From positions 1 through 7,667 of the forward strand of contig BEII01000062.1 of the NCBI GenBank assembly GCA_002898935.1: 7,667 nucleotides of DNA. Direction: 5' to 3'. The stretch comes from a bacterium HR32. Lineage in GTDB: Bacteria > Sysuimicrobiota > Sysuimicrobiia > Sysuimicrobiales > Sysuimicrobiaceae. How positions within the stretch are numbered: position 1 is the stretch's first letter; each line of letters begins with the position of its first letter. Below, piece after piece: positions 1 to 4,747 of this stretch. The notes beneath the pieces were generated by a model, which saw only the letters and a list, made by a program, of their open reading frames with translations, made no database searches and was not told the DNA's origin. Both the position numbers and the translations under genes were made by a program.

Positions 1-129
1 CGCTACGCGCCCGCCTCCTACCGCCGACAGGTCGCCGCCCGGGTAGCCGAGTGCAAGCGCAAGGTCCGCCTGCGCCCGCCTCGGCCGCTCGAGCCGCCCC
101 GGGCGCCGGAGCAACTGGTCCTGTTGTAG
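1..129 (+). CDS. C-terminal tail of a gene that begins before the window (possibly radical SAM/SPL-like)
   Basis: Frame 1 is open from the first base to a TAG at 127-129, giving 42 residues that start RYAPASYRRQVAARVAECKR and end in a Pro/Arg-rich stretch closing EQLVLL. The amphipathic helix followed by a proline-rich tail ending in leucines resembles, from memory, the end of SplB/Rv2578c-type radical SAM proteins. No FeS or SAM motif is inside the window, so the family is a guess. The gene converges on the hydrolase on the other strand, and the two stop codons are only 6 bases apart, leaving no room for a separate terminator. I am fairly sure it is coding, because the composition is protein-like and it is closed just before a convergent gene; the family assignment is weak. 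Confidence 0.5.
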   Translation, partial: RYAPASYRRQVAARVAECKRKVRLRPPRPLEPPRAPEQLVLL

Positions 130-135
130 GCACGC

Positions 136-933
136 CTAAGCGCGCAGCCCCTCGAGGAACGCGCGCAGGCTCGCGGCAGTGGCCTCCGGTGCTTCCAGCA
201 TGGGGAGGTGGCCCGCGTCCGGGACAGTGACCAAGCGCGCCCGAGGGAGCGCCTCTGCCATGGCCCGAGCAGCCTCTGGAGGAATCACCCGGTCCGCGCC
301 GCCAACCAGGACCAGCGCAGGTACGTGGAGGCGAGTCAGGAGCTCCCGGCTGTCTGGCCGTTCCCTCATCCCTTGCAGGCACGCGACGAGGACGTGTTCA
401 GGCACCGCCTCGGCAACCGCGCGAGCCTGCTCCAGAACCTGCGGCCGGTCCGTACGGGTCCGGTCGCTCACCAGCCCCGTCAGGAACTCGTCCACGAACC
501 CCGCTTTGCCTTCCCGCTGGATCCGCTCCACGGCCGCCCGGCGCCTGGCCTTTGCCTCTTCGGTGTCCGCTTCCGCCCGGGTCGCGACGAGCACTAAGCC
601 CCTGAGCCGCTCCGGCACGTGCGCGGCCACCCGGAACGCCACATAGCCGCCCATGGAGTGCCCGCCGAGCACGAAACTCTCCAGTCCGAGGGCGTCCGCT
701 AGGCCCAAGACGTCTTGCGCGAGGACCTCCATGGTGTACGGGCCTCCGGGCTTGTCCGACCGGCCGTGGCCGCGCAGGTCCGGAGCCACGACCCTCGCGG
801 CGTCCCCGATCCTGCTCGCCACCTCCGACCAGATGGCCAAGGAGAACGGAAACCCGTGCAGCAACAACAACGGCGGGCCGCTGCCCCACTCCTCGTAGTG
901 CAGCCTGATGTCCCCCACGCGGATGTCCGGCAA
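136..933 (-). CDS. Alpha/beta-fold hydrolase
   Basis: Predicted cytoplasmic serine hydrolase of the alpha/beta fold (esterase, lactonase or C-C hydrolase type; substrate not predictable). The 265 residues show the full family order: oxyanion-hole motif HGFPF at 26-30, the PDLRGHGRSD block at 51-60, nucleophile elbow GHSMGG with Ser93, the acid Asp214 in GGADRVIPP and catalytic His242 in DAGHLPMLE. Length is normal for the family. I chose the TTG at 933-931 because AGGAGG lies 7 bases upstream and the conserved N-terminal strand (PDIRVGDIRLHYEEWG) begins right there; the frame is open much further upstream but only across the permease gene. It lies 59 bases downstream of the permease stop, so co-transcription is possible. 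No signal peptide is seen. The hydrolase call is very secure, its substrate unknown. Confidence 0.95.
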   Translation of the reverse strand: MPDIRVGDIRLHYEEWGSGPPLLLLHGFPFSLAIWSEVASRIGDAARVVAPDLRGHGRSDKPGGPYTMEVLAQDVLGLADALGLESFVLGGHSMGGYVAFRVAAHVPERLRGLVLVATRAEADTEEAKARRRAAVERIQREGKAGFVDEFLTGLVSDRTRTDRPQVLEQARAVAEAVPEHVLVACLQGMRERPDSRELLTRLHVPALVLVGGADRVIPPEAARAMAEALPRARLVTVPDAGHLPMLEAPEATAASLRAFLEGLRA

Positions 934-992
934 CGCAGTGCCTCCTCTCCTTCGATGGTACGGCAGACAGGCCAGTCGGGGTTCGCGACCCT

Positions 993-1880
993 TTAGCCCC
1001 AGAGCACCGCCAGGGCCCCTGCCACGGCCAGGGCGCTGCCACCCACCAGGCGCAAGCCTCCGGGGTCTTCGCCCCTCAACATCCAGCGGCCCAAGGCGAT
1101 CACGATCAGCACCTGAAGGTTGTACAGGGCTGCGGCGTTCGCCACCGGCGTGCGTTGCACCGCGAAGAAGAGGAGCAGCAACGCCAGAGTGTTGAAGAAC
1201 CCGCCGGCCAGAACGTCGGGCCGCCAGAGCTGTCTCACAGCGTCCCGCCGCCAGCGCCACGGCCGCAGCCACAACAGCTGGACCGGGAGCGCAGCCCACA
1301 CCCCTACGAAGGCGCCCACGGCCGCGGAGGGCAGCAGTTGCAGGCCCGCGCGGCGGGCCGTATCCCCCAGCGCGAAGGCCAGAGCCGCGCCGACTGCGGC
1401 CGCGAGTCCCTTCCAGTCCACGGAGTCCCGCCAGCCCTCGCGCTCCGTCACGACGACCCACAGCCCCACGGTCACCATGGCCGCACCCACCAGCTGCCAG
1501 GGCCGCGGCAGGTCCCGGAGCCACACCCAGCCAACTGCCGCCGCGAACACCGTGTTGCACAACCGGATGGCCGTGGACCGTCCGGCACCCACCCGCTTGA
1601 CGCTGGCGTAGGCGAGGTTCCGGCCCAGCATGCTGGCCACCACGGCACCGACCATGAAGAGCGCCACGGCCTGCAGGTCCAGCCGTGCGCCCAGTCCGTG
1701 CCGGAGTTCGGGGGCGGCGAGCGCCCCGAACACCACCAGGTCCGTGCTCAGACTGACCAACACCCCGACCTCTGGGGCCACGGGCCGGCGACCTCCCGAG
1801 CCCACCGAGAACTGCCGCGTGAAGACCGTGCTGAGGGCGAACGCCAGGGCAGCCAGCAGGGCGTACGCCTCGCCGCTCAA
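993..1880 (-). CDS. EamA-type (DMT superfamily) permease
   Basis: Integral membrane protein of about 295 residues with roughly ten hydrophobic helices arranged as two EamA repeats (about residues 3-140 and 155-293), as in drug/metabolite transporters such as RhaT/YdcZ relatives. These usually export or import small metabolites by secondary transport; the substrate cannot be read here. Typical signs are the N-terminal ALLAALAFALSTVFTR, a glycine-rich LVGAAMVTVGLWVVV helix closing repeat one, and PVANAAALYNLQVLIVIALG in repeat two, which is the usual TPV...A..L.PV.. position. Start choice: TTG at 1880 has GGAGG five bases upstream; GTG codons at 1892 and 1886 are in frame but lack a good ribosome binding site. 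It is divergent from the tRNA and upstream of the hydrolase. The family is secure, the start moderately so. Confidence 0.9.
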   Translation of the reverse strand: MSGEAYALLAALAFALSTVFTRQFSVGSGGRRPVAPEVGVLVSLSTDLVVFGALAAPELRHGLGARLDLQAVALFMVGAVVASMLGRNLAYASVKRVGAGRSTAIRLCNTVFAAAVGWVWLRDLPRPWQLVGAAMVTVGLWVVVTEREGWRDSVDWKGLAAAVGAALAFALGDTARRAGLQLLPSAAVGAFVGVWAALPVQLLWLRPWRWRRDAVRQLWRPDVLAGGFFNTLALLLLFFAVQRTPVANAAALYNLQVLIVIALGRWMLRGEDPGGLRLVGGSALAVAGALAVLWG

Positions 1881-1909
1881 GGGCACCTCCACCGCCTGGG
1901 GCTGCGCCC

Positions 1910-1915
1910 ATTGTA
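1910..1915 (-). promoter_or_regulatory. Possible -10 element for the permease gene
   Basis: On the minus strand this reads TACAAT, five of six matches to the sigma-70 consensus, about 30 bases before the TTG start of the permease. No convincing -35 hexamer is found 16-18 bases upstream, so this is only a candidate. Confidence 0.3.
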
Positions 1916-1939
1916 GCCGCCGCGGCCCAGCCGGCGGTG

Positions 1940-1945
1940 TAGAAT
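1940..1945 (+). promoter_or_regulatory. Possible -10 element of the tRNA-Lys gene
   Basis: TAGAAT sits 7 bases before the first base of the mature tRNA, matching the -10 consensus at five of six positions. The stretch 17 bases further upstream is pure GC with no -35-like hexamer; TTGTAG at 1911 would give a 23-base spacer, which is too long. If used, transcription would begin almost exactly at the mature 5' end. Confidence 0.35.
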
Positions 1946-1952
1946 CGGTGCG

Positions 1953-2028
1953 GGGCCGTTAGCTCAGTGGGTAGAGCGCCGGGCTTTTAACCCGGGCGTC
2001 GGGGGTTCGAGTCCCTCACGGCCCACCA
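1953..2028 (+). tRNA. tRNA-Lys (anticodon UUU)
   Basis: A complete 76-base cloverleaf. Acceptor stem GGGCCGT pairs with ACGGCCC; D arm GCTC-AGTGGGTA-GAGC; anticodon stem CCGGG/CCCGG around loop CTTTTAA with anticodon TTT at 1986-1988; five-base variable loop; T arm GGGGG-TTCGAGT-CCCTC (one G-U pair); discriminator A followed by an encoded CCA. It is the only RNA gene seen. It borders the decayed accessory stretch, as tRNA genes often do, although no repeated copy of its 3' end is found within the window. Confidence 0.98.
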
Positions 2029-2029
2029 G

Positions 2030-2059
2030 CCGGAAGCCCTCGCCGCACAGGGACTCCGG
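2030..2059 (+). terminator. Hairpin just after tRNA-Lys (possible terminator or 3' trailer stem)
   Basis: CCGGA-AG-CCCT pairs with AGGG-AC-TCCGG around an eight-base loop (nine pairs and one 2x2 internal loop), beginning one base after the CCA end. There is no T-run after it, so it is not a classical intrinsic terminator; it may help 3' end formation or be incidental. Confidence 0.35.
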
Positions 2060-2147
2060 TCATGGCGTGTCCCGCGCCCCTCGTCCTGCGCCAGATCGGG
2101 GGGCCTGACGCCCGGAATCCGAAGTCCTGAGTGGGTCCTGGCCCACC

Positions 2148-2319
2148 GTGAAACCCCATCACCTGGAGAGCAAGCTCAAGGCCCTGCGCGGACTTCCAGA
2201 GTGTCCATCATCCCGCCTAGGCGCTTGGCCCAGGCCCAGGCCGAGCAGTTGGGCTGGAGCTGTTGCTGGAAGACGAGATCGCCCGCCGTGTAGCAGGCAG
2301 CCCCCAGCCCGAGGATTGA
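2148..2319 (+). pseudogene. istB: Remnant of IS21-family helper ATPase IstB (N-terminus), scrambled
   Basis: IstB is the ATP-binding helper of IS21-type transposition. Only its N-terminal segment survives, in pieces. A GTG at 2148 opens MKPHHLESKLKALR (to 2189). The next expected piece, LGGMMDTLEVR, is encoded on the opposite strand (2220 down to 2188). Then RLAQAQAEQLG follows in another plus frame (2222-2251), and LELLLEDEIARRV in the third frame from 2254, closed by TGA at 2317-2319. Read in that order, the pieces match the IstB N-terminal pattern as I remember it: LKxLRLxGxxxTLEVR, then a QA..E.L region, then FLxxLLEDEIxRR. The Walker A, Walker B and DDLG-type motifs of the ATPase core are absent, and no IstA or terminal repeats are seen. 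It is a dead fragment, about 50 residues out of roughly 250. The assignment is from motif memory, not a search. Confidence 0.7.
2188..2223. other. Small inverted segment inside the istB remnant
   Basis: About 31 bases (2190-2220) read correctly only on the minus strand, giving LGGMMDTLEVR, while both flanks read on the plus strand. The segment is bounded by mirror arms GGCC-CT-GCGC (2180-2189) and GCGC-TT-GGCC (2221-2230), eight of ten bases pairing. Since GCGC is its own complement, the exact breakpoints cannot be placed within it. This is the layout expected for an inversion across short inverted repeats. Confidence 0.6.
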
Positions 2320-2356
2320 GACCGCCCCATGGGTACCCCGAACGCCACCAGGGCCG

Positions 2357-2515
2357 CTACGTCCGGAAGAAGGCAAAGAGGATACCAGGGACGGCGCCGA
2401 GCTGGCCAACCCAGAAAATGAACATCAGGCGGAGCAGGTCAGCCTTCAGTTCGGCCATCTCCTGGCGAACTCGGGACCGCCCGTCCTGGGGCCACTCGGG
2501 CGGTCTCCCGGTCAA
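2357..2515 (-). CDS. Small coiled-coil/single-pass membrane protein, 52 aa
   Basis: From TTG at 2515 to TAG at 2357-2359. Residues 1-13 are Pro-rich; 14-30 form a charged heptad-like helix (RSRVRQEMAELKADLLRL); 31-50 are one hydrophobic helix (MFIFWVGQLGAVPGILFAFF) followed by RT. The pattern of a short charged helix running directly into a WVGQ-type membrane helix at the very C-terminus is familiar from small coiled-coil proteins of the DUF1640 kind and from similar unnamed proteins. The TTG overlaps the stop of the preceding small frame as TTGA, which suggests translational coupling. An internal ATG at 2458 would give 33 residues and has AGGAG immediately before it, too close to be ideal. 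It is probably coding or recently coding; function unknown. Confidence 0.5.
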   Translation of the reverse strand: MTGRPPEWPQDGRSRVRQEMAELKADLLRLMFIFWVGQLGAVPGILFAFFRT

Positions 2516-2691
2516 AGGCTGTACTTCGGAAGCCTCGCAGCATACACATCCGCGAGAAACTGCTCAAGTTCCTCGTCGGACTCCCAGATCGGGGTCCTGA
2601 GATCCTCCGCGCGCTCGAGCGGTCCGACGTTTTGGATACGCGCCAGGTCGTCTACGCCAGGGGGCTCCCAAAGCTGGTAGACACGACTTCC
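2512..2691 (-). pseudogene. Small acidic protein gene with disrupted start, about 56 codons
   Basis: The minus frame 2691-2512 reads VYQLWEPPGVDDLARIQ..., then PIWESDEELEQFLADVYAAR, and ends at TGA 2512-2514. Residue composition and the acidic EELEQFLADVY helix look like genuine protein, comparable in size and charge to antitoxin-type or accessory small proteins, but I do not recognise a family. There is no usable start: TGA at 2692-2694 closes the frame upstream. A GTG with a good GGGAGG site at 2751 is in the same frame but is cut off by that TGA at codon 20, and a GTG at 2684 preceded by GAGGA is in the wrong frame and stops after ten codons. A one-base indel near 2680-2694 or a nonsense change would explain this. 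Its stop overlaps the start of the following membrane-protein frame. Confidence 0.45.
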
Positions 2692-2779
2692 TCACCCTCC
2701 CGCCCTGCTGGCCCGTGAGTTTTGGATGGTGAGCCTGCCTGGTGTCTCCACGGGTACCACCTCCCTCTCTCTTCCACTG

Positions 2780-2977
2780 CTAGCCGTTGTCCTCCTCAAC
2801 CCCGGGCGGGCGTCCTGGCTCTGGCGGTGGGGTCCCGAAAGGCGCCGGCTTGAGGTCTGGGAAGATCGCCTGCCGCAGGCGCTCCAGCGCCTCGGCTTCG
2901 GGGCGCGGGTACCCCCTCACGGTTACGGGTGGCCGGTCCTGCCGGGTGGAGGCTATTGCCTTAGTCCACGGCTTAGT
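2780..2977 (-). pseudogene. Small Pro-rich protein gene with lost start
   Basis: The minus frame is open from 2977 to TAG at 2780-2782 and carries a protein-like sequence: TKAIASTRQDRPPVTVRGYP, then RPEAEALERLRQAIFPDLKP and a Pro/Gly-rich tail ending VEEDNG. The upstream part looks coding but contains no ATG, GTG or TTG before the GTG at 2920, and that GTG has no ribosome binding site; a TAG at 2978-2980 closes the frame. The coding feel therefore extends past any start, so the original start seems mutated or removed. It is head-to-head with the antitoxin gene, its 5' end lying in that gene's presumed promoter. No family recognised; it may have belonged with the two small genes downstream of it. 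Confidence 0.4.
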
Positions 2978-2984
2978 CTAACAT
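2956..2984 (+). promoter_or_regulatory. Candidate promoter and operator of the toxin-antitoxin pair
   Basis: TTGCCT (2956-2961) and TAACAT (2979-2984) are each 4/6 matches to sigma-70 -35 and -10 elements with an ideal 17-base spacer. The spacer region holds a perfect heptamer direct repeat, CTTAGTC, at 2960-2966 and 2972-2978, 12 bases apart. Toxin-antitoxin operons are normally repressed by their own antitoxin-toxin complex at repeats overlapping the promoter, so this is a reasonable operator. The predicted transcript would have a leader of only about a dozen bases carrying the GGAGGAGG site at 2991-2998. Confidence 0.45.
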
Positions 2985-3002
2985 TCGGCCGGAGGAGGAT
3001 CG

Positions 3003-3236
3003 ATGATCCGGGTCAACGTCCACCAGGCCAAGACCCACCTCTCGAAATTGCTGGAGCGCGTGGCGGCCGGTGAGGAGGTCGTGATCGCCCGCGCCGGCAG
3101 GCCCGTCGCGCGCCTGGTCCCTGCCCGGGAACGGCCCCAAGAGCGCACACCCGGCACCGCAGCAGGGAAAGTCTGGATCTCCCCGGAGTTCGACGCCCCC
3201 CTTCCGGATGAGATCCTGGAGGAGTTCGAGCGGTAG
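3003..3236 (+). CDS. vapB: Type II antitoxin, Phd/YefM family (VapB-like)
   Basis: A 77-residue DNA-binding antitoxin that would neutralise the PIN toxin encoded next. The N-terminal 40 residues are the classic Phd/YefM fold: MIRVNVHQAKTHLSKLLERV, then a GEEVVIARAGRPVARLVP strand-turn-strand. The C-terminal part (about 55-77: VWISPEFDAPLPDEILEEFE) is the acidic tail that normally wraps the toxin and is disordered when free. GGAGGAGG at 2991-2998 followed by ATG four bases later makes the start certain. The toxin start follows the TAG by two bases, so translation should be coupled. Regulation is probably autorepression at the repeats upstream. The gene is intact. The label vapB follows usage for partners of PIN toxins; the DNA-binding family is Phd/YefM. 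Confidence 0.95.
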   Translation: MIRVNVHQAKTHLSKLLERVAAGEEVVIARAGRPVARLVPARERPQERTPGTAAGKVWISPEFDAPLPDEILEEFER

Positions 3237-3238
3237 GG

Positions 3239-3628
3239 GTGCTGCGGGTCCTACTGGACACCCATGTCTTCCTGTGGTGGATCACGGATGACCCTCGCCT
3301 TTCGGAGCGGGCCCGGGGGGTGATCCGATCGGGCCGGAACGAGCTGTTCCTGAGCGCGGCCAGCGGGTGGGAGATCGCCATCAAGGCCGGCCTGGGCCGG
3401 ATCCGGGTTGCGGAACCCATGGGGAGTTTCCTGGTGGACCAGATGGTCCGGAACGGCATCGAGGCCCTGCCCGTCTCGATGCGGCATGCCCTGCACGTGC
3501 ACACCCTGCCGCCCTTCCACCGGGATCCGTTCGACCGGATGCTGGTGGCCCAGGCGCAGCTGGAGGATCTGGAGATCCTCACGGCGGACCCAGCAATCAG
3601 GCAGTACGCCGTGAGGGCCATCTGGTGA
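3239..3628 (+). CDS. vapC: Type II toxin, PIN-domain ribonuclease (VapC-like)
   Basis: A 129-residue PIN-domain endoribonuclease; relatives cut tRNA or rRNA when released from the antitoxin, using Mg2+ or Mn2+. All acidic metal ligands are present: Asp7 in LLDTHVFLWW, Glu45 in SGWEIAIKAGLGRI, Asp96/Asp99 in HRDPFDRMLVAQA and Asp117 in LTADPAI. The DTHxxLWW start and the WEIAIK box place it in the PIN subgroup usually paired with Phd/YefM antitoxins. The start is GTG at 3239, two bases after the antitoxin stop; the antitoxin's 3' end supplies GGAGG at 3221-3225, rather far for a ribosome binding site, so reinitiation is likely. Length and residues are normal, so it is predicted active. Confidence 0.95.
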   Translation: MLRVLLDTHVFLWWITDDPRLSERARGVIRSGRNELFLSAASGWEIAIKAGLGRIRVAEPMGSFLVDQMVRNGIEALPVSMRHALHVHTLPPFHRDPFDRMLVAQAQLEDLEILTADPAIRQYAVRAIW

Positions 3629-3731
3629 TGACCGCGCTGGCGTGGGGCGGCTTCCAGCGTAACGGGATCAGGCCCGTCCCGCGGACGTAGGGACCGGTGC
3701 GGCCGTGGCACAATGGAGCGGGGGTGAGCGG

Positions 3732-4301
3732 ATGGCGATCCTGCTGGACCTGCTGCGGCCGGTGACGGACGAGGAGCTGCGGCTGCTTTCGGAGCGCAAC
3801 CCCGGGTACCAGTTCGAGCGGACCGCGGACGGGAGGATGGTCGTGAGCCCCACGGGAGGGAAGAGCGGAAGACGCAGCGGTGAGGTGATTGGGCAGCTCA
3901 GGGACTGGAACAGGCGGACCGAGCTCGGGGTCGTCTTCGACTCCTCCACCGGATTCCACCTCCCTGACGGCTCGCTGCTGTCTCCCGACGCCTCGTGGAT
4001 GGCCCGGGAGCGGTGGGAGGCGCTGAGCGCAGACGAGCAAGAGGGGTTTGTACCACTGTGTCCGGATGCCGTTTTCGAGGTCCGCTCCTCCTCGCAGACC
4101 GTGCAGGAGCTCCGCGAGAAGATGGGGGTTTACCTCCGGAATGGCGCCCGCGTCGGCGTGCTCATTGACCCCTATGCCCGCACCGTGGAGGTGTACCGGC
4201 CCGGCCGGGAGCCCACAAGGCACGGGAACCCGGAGCGGGTCGCGCTAGACCCAGAGCTGCCCGGCTTCGAACTGGAGCTTGCGCCGGTGTTCGCAGGGTA
4301 A
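3732..4301 (+). CDS. Uma2-family (DUF820) PD-(D/E)XK nuclease-like protein
   Basis: A 189-residue protein of the Uma2 family, restriction-endonuclease-like fold, of unproven cellular role; such genes are often numerous in cyanobacterial and thermophile genomes and sit in accessory regions. Key positions are visible: GRMVVSPTGG near 34-43, Asp86 in LLSPDAS, Glu116 in PDAVFEVRSSSQT, Lys130 in ELREKMGVYLRNGAR and the closing strand VGVLIDP. The usual Trp before the final strand (xxWLIDP) is Val-Gly here. I chose ATG 3732, with GGGGGTGAG just upstream and the natural MAILLDLLRPVTDEEL start; a GTG at 3705 in the same frame would add nine unconserved residues. It lies about 100 bases after the toxin on the same strand, with a weak CACAAT at 3709 as the only -10 candidate. 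Confidence 0.9.
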   Translation: MAILLDLLRPVTDEELRLLSERNPGYQFERTADGRMVVSPTGGKSGRRSGEVIGQLRDWNRRTELGVVFDSSTGFHLPDGSLLSPDASWMARERWEALSADEQEGFVPLCPDAVFEVRSSSQTVQELREKMGVYLRNGARVGVLIDPYARTVEVYRPGREPTRHGNPERVALDPELPGFELELAPVFAG

Positions 4302-4339
4302 CTTCCTCCCCATGGCTACTCGCCAGGGGCTCCCGGCGC

Positions 4340-4733
4340 CGCGTGATCTGGTGGGGGACAGAGGAAGACCACACGAACCTCCTGGACGACGCCCTGAAGT
4401 TCCCGCCCGAAGGGGGAGAGATCCGCGTGCGGGTGAGCCGGGAGGGCACCCACGCGGTGGTCTCCGTGGAGGACACCGGCCGGGGCATCCCGCCCGACGA
4501 CCTCCCCCATATCTTCGAGCGGTTCTACCGGGCCGACCGGTCCCGGGCCCGGCGGGCGGGCGGGCTCGGGTTGGGCCTTGCCATCGTTAAAGCACCTCCT
4601 GGAGATGCAGGGCGGCCGCATCTGGAGGACGCGTCGCCCGCAGGGGGGAGCACCTTCTCCTTTTTTGCTACCCCTCGTGCAGGAGGCGCCCCTGGAGGCC
4701 GCACCGGGCGATGCCCACAGGCCTTGCGCCTGA
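4340..4733 (+). pseudogene. Frameshifted C-terminal remnant of a sensor histidine kinase (HATPase domain)
   Basis: The catalytic ATP-binding domain of a two-component sensor kinase, without its sensor, membrane segments or phosphoacceptor His domain. From 4373 one frame reads NLLDDALKFPPEGGEIRVRV (N box), VSVEDTGRGIPPDDLPHIFE (G1 box), RFYRADRSR (F box) and GLGLGLAIVK (G2 box). At 4589-4591 one extra A shifts the frame: HLLEMQGGRIW continues in the next frame. GGSTFSFF (about 4645-4666) is back in the first frame, and after the T6 run at 4661-4666 LPLVQEAPLEA continues to TGA at 4731. Another shift is likely near 4365-4375, where DLVGDRGR lies in a different frame. With at least three disruptions it cannot be functional. 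No response regulator is next to it. Confidence 0.85.
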
Positions 4734-4747
4734 GCCGATTCCCGGCC

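Noticed and set aside
136..1911. A 591-codon open frame continuing the hydrolase frame upstream across the permease gene
   Set aside because: Only 136-933 shows a protein family; the rest is Gly/Arg/Ala-rich antisense-like filler in the same strand's other frame, kept open by high GC. A strong ribosome site at the TTG (933) marks the real start.
2018..2146. Possible attachment-site repeat: GGCCCACC at the tRNA end and again near 2140
   Set aside because: Only eight bases are shared in a GC-rich region, too short for an att core, and no integrase is in the window.
2692..2694. Recoded TGA (Gly or selenocysteine) in the small acidic frame
   Set aside because: TGA ends the toxin gene normally, the codons before it do not look coding, and no SECIS-like stem is evident just after it.
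2726..3073. Plus-strand 115-codon frame over the start of the toxin-antitoxin pair
   Set aside because: It is the antisense of the start-less minus frame and then overlaps the antitoxin out of frame; no family resemblance.
4715..4747. Possible bidirectional terminator between the kinase remnant and the exported protein gene
   Set aside because: Only a four-pair GCCG/CGGC stem is found and there is no T-run on either strand.
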